Shown one piece after another: positions 6,446-11,254 of a stretch of DNA of 11,254 nt. The stretch spans positions 1 through 11,254 of the forward strand of contig CAIQXR010000147.1 of NCBI GenBank assembly GCA_903875815.1, read 5' to 3'. Numbering within the stretch: position 1 is the stretch's first letter; each line of letters starts with the position of its first letter. The notes below the pieces were generated by a model that did no database searches, had not been told where the DNA came from, and saw only the letters and a list, made by a program, of their open reading frames with translations. The position numbers and the translations under genes are program-made. Source of the DNA: an uncultured Actinomycetes bacterium. Its GTDB lineage: Bacteria; Actinomycetota; Actinomycetes; Nanopelagicales; Nanopelagicaceae.

Positions 6446-6655
6446 CTCACTTACAGGCGCACCATCTTGCACGAACTTTGCAATGTAATTTCATCGCAAC
6501 CCATAACTAGTGGGAGTAAGAATCTAGCACTGAATCATTTCAACAGTTTCTCTAATTCATAACTACTTTGTGTAGTTATCAGCAGCTTCATCATTTCCAC
6601 AGACAACTCAAATCGCCACAATTAAAAAATCCATTTAAAACTATCTTTCCAAGGC
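6440..6655. other. Non-coding gap between rplL and the tRNA
   Basis: This AT-rich stretch of 216 bp has no credible gene on either strand. It holds the perfect 8-bp inverted repeat 6559-6579 and a further ATAACTA at 6503-6509. TATCTT (6642-6647) fits a TANNNT -10 directly before the tRNA, but no matching -35 was found and the leader would be about 2 nt. Confidence 0.5.
6559..6579. repeat. Perfect inverted repeat ATAACTAC/GTAGTTAT
   Basis: The arms 6559-6566 and 6572-6579 flank TTTGT. The half-site ATAACTA occurs again at 6503-6509, preceded by the same C, giving three copies within 77 bp. It could be an operator or a weak hairpin. It has no adjacent gene other than the tRNA 77 bp downstream. 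Confidence 0.4.
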
Positions 6656-6728
6656 GCGCTTGTAGCTCAGCGGATAGAGCGAGTGCCTAACTAACGCTTG
6701 GTCACAGGTTCGAATCCTGTCAGGCGCA
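6656..6728 (+). tRNA. tRNA with arginine-like body and abnormal anticodon arm (AAC by position)
   Basis: Every arm has canonical length. The acceptor GCGCTTG/CAGGCGC (6656-6662/6721-6727) has discriminator A6728. The D-stem GCTC/GAGC has loop AGCGGATA. The T-arm ACAGG/CCTGT has loop TTCGAAT. The D-loop GGATA with A after GG, and the overall body, resemble bacterial tRNA-Arg. The anticodon stem AGTGC/ACGCT (6682-6686/6694-6698) has a T-G pair and a C-A mismatch next to the loop. The loop CTAACTA reads AAC at positions 34-36, with T at position 37 where a purine is nearly universal. Bacteria do not normally use A34 for valine. It may be a degenerate tRNA, a non-standard tRNA, or one whose true specificity I cannot set. 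CCA is not encoded. Confidence 0.65.
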
Positions 6729-6738
6729 GATCAAAGGG

Positions 6739-6768
6739 GCCGTCTAGGTGGTAGTTCCCCTAGACGGC
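6739..6768. terminator. Shared bidirectional terminator hairpin
   Basis: GCCGTCTAGG/CCTAGACGGC is a perfect 10-bp stem (6739-6748/6759-6768) with a 10-nt loop. It sits exactly between the tRNA end (6728) and the stop of the minus-strand gene (6776). Minus-strand RNA continues CCCCTTTG and plus-strand RNA continues into a T-rich stretch after 9 nt, so both U-tracts are weak. The position supports a terminator for both converging genes. Confidence 0.7.
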
Positions 6769-6775
6769 ACTCCGA

Positions 6776-8410
6776 TTATTTAATTTTGAATCCAGCCGGG
6801 CAGGATGGCTTGATGGCGGTTACCTTCTTACTGCTCTTGCCTTTCACGCAGGTGATCGTTGATTTCTGTGCACTCACCTTTGGCGCTGGATTAACCGCGG
6901 CATCCTGCGTGAACTTCACAGCAATCGTTGGGCTGGAGAATGTGAAGCCCTTTGCAGACAAGTAAAGCCAGCCGTCCTTTTCGCTCACGACAGTTGTCGC
7001 AACTTGTTCATTTCCGTCTTCACTTTGAATCGAGATTGTGGCCTTAACAGGTGCAGATGAGAAGCCATATAAGCAGCGAACGACTGAACTTCGCACTGCT
7101 AGGTCATAGCTTCCTCGCGCGATAGTTCCATCTTCCCTAAAGTGAGGAGAGGCTACTTTGTAGGTCATTTCACCAGATTGTGGATCAAAAGCTGGAGCCC
7201 CATCGGAATATGTGAGGGCATTACTTGTTACTAAACCGCCAAAGGAATTTAATCCGTTACTGCACTTATAAATGGCATCACGGCTATTGTCACCTATCAT
7301 TGTTTTGAAGGACCAGATTGAGTCGGTGCCAGTGGACTTATTTTCAAATGCAGGAGTAAACGCAGTCAACATGTCCATCATGCGTGGATCACTTTGCTCA
7401 CCCACGATTTGCCAATTCTTAGTTCCCCCACGGCCCCATTGGGTTCCGTCAAATGCAATCTTCTTCGCCGCTGAAGGAATTTGTGCGTTTGGCACTGTGA
7501 AATCAAGACTTGGTACTAAAAGCGGAGTTGCTTCAATAGAGATATTTTCTCCGTTTACTGTGTCGGAAGTCGTAATAGCCGGAAACCCTAATCTTCCACT
7601 AAACCAACCCGTGGGCTTGCTCCCAAGCCTTAGCGTCATTCCAAAGCGATAATCAGCCGGGAAGAGTGCCTTTGCAGCGCAATAGGTTCTATCTGTTACG
7701 ACACACGGTGATCCGTCTGGTGTGTTGATGTTTCCATCTGGTTGTGAACCCCAAGCTTGATTGCCATGTTGCGCATCGTTGGCTGCGAGAACTCCGTAAG
7801 TTCCAGAAATTTCCTTTATCGGAACGATTCCAGCTACAAAACTATCCTGCCAGTATTTTGCGGAACTAACTGGATCCCCAGAATTCTTCTCACCATTAAA
7901 TCGATCTTGGACTGCCACAAAAAATTCATTCCCCCCAGAACTGTTAGTAACTCCTGGGAATGTCCATAAGGCTCCAAGTCCGTGGCTGCCGGGCAATTTA
8001 TTTACAGTATTTTCCGAGACATACTGATTGGAATTGTCTTGAACGACTTTACTTACCGAACCTTCAATTTTCTTTCCAGAAGGGTCGACTGCCCAAACGG
8101 TCTCGATACAAGAAGTAACCGTCGCTGCCTTACAAATGTCTAAATCAATGTTTGCAAATATTCGGGAGGCCTTCACGCAATAAGGATCTGTATCTGATTT
8201 ACACATGAGAAACGAAGAAGAGTCATCTTGGTTTCCAACGCCGAAAATTTGGCTAGGCATACTTCCGAGTTGGAAGTTGTCGACAAAGTAGAGGCCTAGA
8301 TTGGGAACGTCGGATGGAATGGCAACACCGGCACGAGCAGGAGCGCTAAGCGCGGTGGCTGTGAGGAGAGCGGCCAAGGCCACCAGTCCAGCTCGAGAGG
8401 TAAATTTCAT
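6776..8410 (-). CDS. Secreted protein of unknown function with Cys-containing basic tail
   Basis: The product is 544 residues. I chose the ATG at 8410 because GGAG lies 6 nt upstream and the protein then starts with a clear Sec signal peptide: MKFTSR, a hydrophobic core, and cleavage after ARA at residue 27. An in-frame ATG at 8524 would add 38 residues and bury the signal. The mature part is Ser/Thr/Gly/Asn-rich with no transmembrane helix and several spaced Cys (for example CKSDTDPYC), suggesting an extracellular beta-rich, disulphide-bonded protein. The last 28 residues (517-544) form a basic module with Cys521 and Cys537 (ITCVKGK and CPAGFKIK). I recall similar C-terminal tails on exported proteins of freshwater actinobacteria, but did not check this. 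I recognise no enzymatic motif. The gene is antisense to the ribosomal operon and lies beside a tRNA, which suggests an accessory insertion. Confidence 0.85.
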   Translation of the reverse strand: MKFTSRAGLVALAALLTATALSAPARAGVAIPSDVPNLGLYFVDNFQLGSMPSQIFGVGNQDDSSSFLMCKSDTDPYCVKASRIFANIDLDICKAATVTSCIETVWAVDPSGKKIEGSVSKVVQDNSNQYVSENTVNKLPGSHGLGALWTFPGVTNSSGGNEFFVAVQDRFNGEKNSGDPVSSAKYWQDSFVAGIVPIKEISGTYGVLAANDAQHGNQAWGSQPDGNINTPDGSPCVVTDRTYCAAKALFPADYRFGMTLRLGSKPTGWFSGRLGFPAITTSDTVNGENISIEATPLLVPSLDFTVPNAQIPSAAKKIAFDGTQWGRGGTKNWQIVGEQSDPRMMDMLTAFTPAFENKSTGTDSIWSFKTMIGDNSRDAIYKCSNGLNSFGGLVTSNALTYSDGAPAFDPQSGEMTYKVASPHFREDGTIARGSYDLAVRSSVVRCLYGFSSAPVKATISIQSEDGNEQVATTVVSEKDGWLYLSAKGFTFSSPTIAVKFTQDAAVNPAPKVSAQKSTITCVKGKSSKKVTAIKPSCPAGFKIK

Positions 8411-8431
8411 CGTCGCTCCATTTCTTGGATT

Positions 8432-8444
8432 AATTCTAAGAATT
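8432..8444. repeat. Palindrome AATTCT-A-AGAATT upstream of the secreted-protein gene
   Basis: This 13-bp palindrome is centred at 8438, 21-34 bp before the ATG at 8410. Read on the minus strand it includes TTAGAAT, a possible -10. A TTGACC lies further upstream but 22 bp from it, too far for a standard promoter. It may be an operator. Confidence 0.3.
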
Positions 8445-8692
8445 CGTAAGTTCGCATGTCGGTCAAAAGTGGTCATCCTCGAATAAACACCGATTTCTAT
8501 AGGCTGATTTATGCGCTTTTCCATGAAATTCTTTGTTCAACTCGAAAGTGCTAACGAACTGTGTAGGTAATGAGAGGAAATCGAAGCAAACTTACGAAAG
8601 CAACTTAGTATTTTCATGGTTATGGATATTGAGAACTCACTTCGACTCATGCAAGGTAGGCGTCATTGGCGTATGGGTGAGAGGACCTTAAA

Positions 8693-8872
8693 TTGAAGCC
8701 GAGGAGAGCTTTCGATTTGCTTGCCTTAACCGCTCTAACCCTGGCGGTAACTCTTTACTGGCTGAAAATTCAGAATTACAGGACTTGGGCGGTAATACTC
8801 CTGATTAATGCCTCGAGCCTATTAACTATTGGAAATCGTCTTGCACACGGGGGAAAGCGGCCGAAGGCTTAG
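8693..8872 (+). CDS. Predicted small membrane protein (59 residues, TTG start)
   Basis: An open frame from TTG (8693) to TAG (8872) encodes 59 residues. GAGAGGA lies about 7 nt before the TTG. An in-frame TGA at 8678-8680 excludes any start further upstream. The product begins with basic KPRR and has a hydrophobic segment at about 8-24, a polar basic loop KIQNYRTW, a second hydrophobic segment at about 33-48, and a basic tail ending HGGKRPKA. This is a credible two-helix hairpin with positive flanks, probably with both ends in the cytoplasm. No family is recognised. A 26-residue frame (ATG 8616 to TGA 8694-8696) overlaps the start as TTGA and could be translationally coupled. The gene is divergent from the secreted-protein gene. 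Confidence 0.5.
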   Translation: MKPRRAFDLLALTALTLAVTLYWLKIQNYRTWAVILLINASSLLTIGNRLAHGGKRPKA

Positions 8873-8893
8873 GAAACCACCGGCAAATGACAA

Positions 8894-8942
8894 AGAGCCC
8901 AGCCTTTCGGCTGAGCTCTAAACTCAAGGACGGAACCTTGAG
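8894..8942 (+). terminator. Tandem hairpins after the small ORF
   Basis: The first hairpin pairs AGAGCCCAGCC (8894-8904) with GGCTGAGCTCT (8909-8919), with one mismatch and loop TTTC. The second is the perfect stem CTCAAGG/CCTTGAG (8923-8929/8936-8942). They begin 21 nt after the small ORF's stop. No U-tract follows on the plus strand. On the minus strand the first hairpin is followed by TTGTCATTT. Terminator function is plausible but not certain. Confidence 0.4.
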
Positions 8943-9050
8943 CGGTGTGGGCTAAGGCTAGCAAAGGCTGATGCGCTTGAGGGCCAAATTGATACACAAA
9001 TCCCTCTTATTGTAACAAATCGGACATTTCGGGTAGAGACGGGCACAGCC

Positions 9051-9063
9051 GGGGTAGATCGAA
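9051..9063 (+). repeat. 13-bp motif GGGGTAGATCGAA, copy 2 (rpoB upstream)
   Basis: This copy matches 12 of 13 bases with 5098-5110 in the rplJ promoter. It is followed by CTGTTATCAACAA. A related GGGTAGAG lies 21 bp upstream. Confidence 0.4.
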
Positions 9064-9112
9064 CTGTTATCAACAATTTTCCTGATTTTAGGTACATCTG
9101 GGCCTTGGCGGG

Positions 9113-9118
9113 TATATA
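9113..9118 (+). promoter_or_regulatory. Candidate -10 element for rpoB
   Basis: TATATA within GGGTATATAAGC would start RNA near 9125 and give a leader of about 120 nt that begins with the 9133-9159 hairpin. No TTGACA-like hexamer is present at 16-18 bp, so the call is weak. TTGTAA (9010-9015) with TAGAGA 18 bp later is another possibility. Confidence 0.3.
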
Positions 9119-9132
9119 AGCAGGCGATTAGA

Positions 9133-9159
9133 CAGGGGAGCCCGCAAGTGGGTACCCTG
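9133..9159 (+). promoter_or_regulatory. Hairpin in the rpoB leader
   Basis: CAGGG/CCCTG (9133-9137/9155-9159) encloses CCC/GGG (9141-9143/9150-9152) across an internal loop GAG/TA. The loop is GCAAGT. The 3' side contains the palindrome GGGTACCC. Confidence 0.4.
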
Positions 9160-9181
9160 AGCGTTCGCAAATTTACAAAAC

Positions 9182-9223
9182 CCAGAGGTCAGGCATATAG
9201 CGGCTGAGACCTGGCGGTAGCCG
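9182..9223 (+). promoter_or_regulatory. Possible H-type pseudoknot before the rpoB start
   Basis: Stem 1 is CCA-GA-GGTC (9182-9190) with GACC-TGG (9208-9214), seven pairs with a GA bulge. CGGCT (9201-9205) in its loop is perfectly complementary to AGCCG (9219-9223) just downstream. The two stems can form as alternatives or together as a pseudoknot. The 4-nt third loop is tight for a 7-bp stem, so alternation may be more likely. The element ends 13 nt before the GGAGG site. Confidence 0.35.
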
Positions 9224-9236
9224 TGCGTTTACATCT

Positions 9237-9241
9237 GGAGG
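9237..9241 (+). promoter_or_regulatory. Ribosome-binding site that fixes the rpoB TTG start
   Basis: GGAGG lies 4 nt before TTG at 9246. It is the only strong site near the beginning of the conserved RpoB reading frame and supports the non-ATG start. Confidence 0.75.
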
Positions 9242-9245
9242 AATT

Positions 9246-11254
9246 TTGGCCGCATCGAAGTCAAAGTCACATGCACCTGCCCGTGTTTCATTCGCAAAGA
9301 TCCGCGAACCCCTCGAAGTTCCGAACCTACTCTCACTACAGCTCGACAGTGTTGACTGGTTGCTCGGTAACGACGCGTGGCGTGCTCGCTTGGATGTTGC
9401 AGAGAAGTCCGGTCGCGGTGAAGTCCCACGTACATCAGGCCTAGAAGAAATTTTCGAGGAGATCTCTCCGATCGAAGATTTCCAAGGAACGATGTCACTC
9501 TCATTCCACGATCACCGTTTCGAACCTGCGAAGTACACGATTGCAGAGTGCAAAGAGCGCGATATGACATACGCAGCTCCTCTCTTCGTTACAGCAGAGT
9601 TCACCAATAACACCACCGGCGAAATCAAGTCGCAGACTGTCTTCATGGGTGACTTCCCATTGATGACACCTCGCGGAACATTTGTTATCAACGGTACAGA
9701 GCGCGTAGTTGTTTCACAGATCGTTCGTTCTCCTGGCGTCTACTTCGAGCGCACCATTGAGAAGACATCTGACAAGGACATCCTTACTGCAAAGATCATT
9801 CCAAGCCGTGGTGCTTGGTTGGAATTTGAAGTTGATAAGAAGGATCTCGTTGGCGTTCGCATCGACCGCAAGCGTAAGCAATCTGTAACAGTCTTCTTGA
9901 AGGCTCTTGGTTGGACTTCAGAGCAGATCCTCGAGCAATTCGGTGAGTACGAATCTATTCGTGCAACTCTCGAAAAGGATAACGTCGAGACTCAAGACGA
10001 AGCTCTTCTCGATATCTACCGCAAGCTCCGTCCAGGTGAGCCACCAACGAAGGAAGCTGCACAGAATCTCATTGAGAACCTCTACTTCAACCCTAAGCGT
10101 TATGACCTTGCAAAGGTCGGCCGCTTCAAGGTCAATAAGAAGCTCGGTCTCGAACTAGAACTCGCAAAGGGTCTTCTTAACATTGAAGATATCGTTGCAA
10201 CCATCAAGTACATCGCTGCACTTCACAAGGGCGAAGTTCTTATGGAATACGGCAAGCAGGTTCGTGTTGAGATCGACGATATCGATCACTTCGGAAACCG
10301 TCGCCTTCGTACCGTTGGTGAACTTATTCAGAACCAAGTTCGCACCGGACTTTCTCGTATGGAGCGCGTTGTTCGTGAGCGTATGACAACTCAAGATGTT
10401 GAGGCGATTACTCCTCAGACCTTGATCAACATCCGCCCTGTAGTTGCATCCATCAAGGAGTTCTTCGGAACATCACAGCTTTCCCAGTTCATGGATCAGA
10501 CCAACCCATTGTCAGGAATGACACACAAGCGTCGTCTTTCAGCGCTTGGACCTGGTGGTCTCTCTCGTGAGCGCGCCGGCTTCGAAGTTCGTGACGTTCA
10601 CCCATCACACTACGGCCGCATGTGTCCGATCGAAACTCCAGAAGGTCCAAACATTGGTCTTATTGGTTCGCTCGCAACATTTGCTCGCGTAACACCATTT
10701 GGATTTATCGAGACTCCTTATCGCAAGGTTGTTAAGGGCAAGGTCACCGATCAGATCGATTACCTCACTGCAGATGAAGAAGATGAGCACATCATTGCTC
10801 AGGCAAATGCGCCACTTACTTCTGATTCACACTTCGCGGAAGCACGCGTACTTGTACGTCGTCGCGGTGGCGAAGTTGAATACATCCCAGGTGAAGAAGT
10901 CGATTACATGGACGTTTCACCACGTCAGATGGTTTCGGTTGCTACTGCAATGATTCCATTCCTCGAGCACGACGATGCTAACCGCGCCTTGATGGGCTCG
11001 AACATGATGCGTCAGGCTGTTCCACTTATTAAGGCTGAATCACCATTCGTCGGAACTGGTATGGAATTCCGTACTGCAGTCGATGCTGGCGATGTCGTCA
11101 TCAACAAGAAGCCAGGTGTTGTCACATCTGTCTCTGCTGATGAAGTCACCGTGATGAATGATGACTCAACCACTGAGACTTACTTCCTCGAGAAGTTCAC
11201 TCGCTCCAACCAAGGCACCAGCCGCAACCAGAAGGTTGTTGTTGCACAGGGCCA
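9246..11254 (+). CDS. rpoB: DNA-directed RNA polymerase beta subunit (5' part, runs off the window)
   Basis: RpoB forms, with beta', the active-site cleft of RNA polymerase. The 669 visible codons cover the N-terminal part of the subunit, and the 3' end lies outside the window. The start is TTG at 9246, behind GGAGG. The protein then begins [20 protein letters not shown] and continues as [13 protein letters not shown], the usual actinobacterial N terminus. No in-frame ATG occurs before these conserved residues. Later landmarks are EEISPIEDF, the rifampicin-resistance cluster I at about 408-434, and [14 protein letters not shown] at about 460-475. In cluster I, Asp417, His427 and Ser432 match E. 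coli Asp516, His526 and Ser531, the residues of rifampicin-sensitive enzymes. It is separated from rplL by about 2.8 kb. Confidence 0.98.
   Translation, partial: MAASKSKSHAPARVSFAKIREPLEVPNLLSLQLDSVDWLLGNDAWRARLDVAEKSGRGEVPRTSGLEEIFEEISPIEDFQGTMSLSFHDHRFEPAKYTIAECKERDMTYAAPLFVTAEFTNNTTGEIKSQTVFMGDFPLMTPRGTFVINGTERVVVSQIVRSPGVYFERTIEKTSDKDILTAKIIPSRGAWLEFEVDKKDLVGVRIDRKRKQSVTVFLKALGWTSEQILEQFGEYESIRATLEKDNVETQDEALLDIYRKLRPGEPPTKEAAQNLIENLYFNPKRYDLAKVGRFKVNKKLGLELELAKGLLNIEDIVATIKYIAALHKGEVLMEYGKQVRVEIDDIDHFGNRRLRTVGELIQNQVRTGLSRMERVVRERMTTQDVEAITPQTLINIRPVVASIKEFFGTSQLSQFMDQTNPLSGMTHKRRLSALGPGGLSRERAGFEVRDVHPSHYGRMCPIETPEGPNIGLIGSLATFARVTPFGFIETPYRKVVKGKVTDQIDYLTADEEDEHIIAQANAPLTSDSHFAEARVLVRRRGGEVEYIPGEEVDYMDVSPRQMVSVATAMIPFLEHDDANRALMGSNMMRQAVPLIKAESPFVGTGMEFRTAVDAGDVVINKKPGVVTSVSADEVTVMNDDSTTETYFLEKFTRSNQGTSRNQKVVVAQG

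Larger units (their letters stand above)
8943..9245 (+). other. Long non-coding region and leader upstream of rpoB
   Basis: No credible gene lies on either strand for about 300 bp. The region contains the direct repeat GGGTAGA at 9031-9037 and 9052-9058 (21 bp apart, two helical turns). It also has a TATATAAG at 9113-9120 that could be a -10 (no good -35 seen), a hairpin at 9133-9159, and a possible pseudoknot at 9182-9223. Because strong terminators precede it, rpoB should have its own promoter somewhere here. Confidence 0.6.

Noticed and set aside
6656..6728. The tRNA as an integrase attachment site
   Set aside because: I looked for a repeated tRNA 3' end (ACAGGTTCGAATCCTGT region) up to the rpoB start and saw none. 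There is also no integrase gene.
8411..8524. 38-codon N-terminal extension of the secreted-protein frame
   Set aside because: It would place a charged stretch before the signal peptide, and the ATG at 8410 has its own GGAG site.
9223..9570. Other frames of both strands over the start of rpoB
   Set aside because: They are shadows. The RpoB N terminus from TTG 9246 is conserved and carries the GGAGG site.
10461..10560. Rifampicin-resistance changes in rpoB cluster I
   Set aside because: The key positions (Asp417, His427, Ser432) carry the ordinary residues. Nothing unusual is seen.

Overview
The window looks like an actinobacterial chromosome of moderate GC (about 50 percent by eye). The gene order murB / aspartate aminotransferase / tRNA-Trp / secE / nusG / rplK / rplA / rplJ / rplL / rpoB is the classic actinobacterial transcription-translation block. 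The NusG acidic N-terminal extension and the RpoB sequence are also of actinobacterial type. The modest GC, tight packing and some protein tails recall freshwater acI-type lineages (Nanopelagicales, Planktophila-like), but that assignment is inference from memory and was not searched.

Layout. 1-225 is the 3' end of an unrecognised gene. 245-1249 is murB (peptidoglycan precursor synthesis), convergent with an aspartate aminotransferase (1257-2468, minus strand) only 7 bp away. Both may be leaderless mRNAs. From a promoter near 2499-2527 the plus strand carries tRNA-Trp(CCA), secE (GTG start), nusG, rplK and rplA. A 132-nt gap before rplA holds at least four hairpins. A second transcription unit starts near 5092-5121. 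Its roughly 200-nt leader folds as an L10-type autoregulatory leader, with a junction domain, an antiterminator and an intrinsic terminator, followed by rplJ and rplL. A perfect 15-bp hairpin terminator (6406-6439) closes that unit.

Between rplL and rpoB lie about 2.8 kb of non-ribosomal DNA. It contains a tRNA with an arginine-like body but an abnormal anticodon arm, a 544-residue secreted protein of unknown function on the minus strand, and a probable 59-residue small membrane protein with a TTG start. After it comes a long structured region upstream of rpoB. rpoB begins at a TTG (9246) behind a GGAGG site and runs off the window. Its rifampicin-binding cluster has the usual residues of sensitive enzymes.

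Functionally, most of the window is the core growth machinery: protein export (SecE), transcription elongation (NusG), the ribosomal stalks (L11, L10, L7/L12, L1) and RNA polymerase beta. Several RNA-level controls sit between these genes. The parts most worth a second look are the odd tRNA, the rplK-rplA RNA structures, a 13-bp motif shared by the rplJ and rpoB upstream regions, the possible pseudoknot in front of rpoB, and the two accessory genes in the rplL-rpoB gap. No CRISPR array, insertion sequence or transposase was seen.
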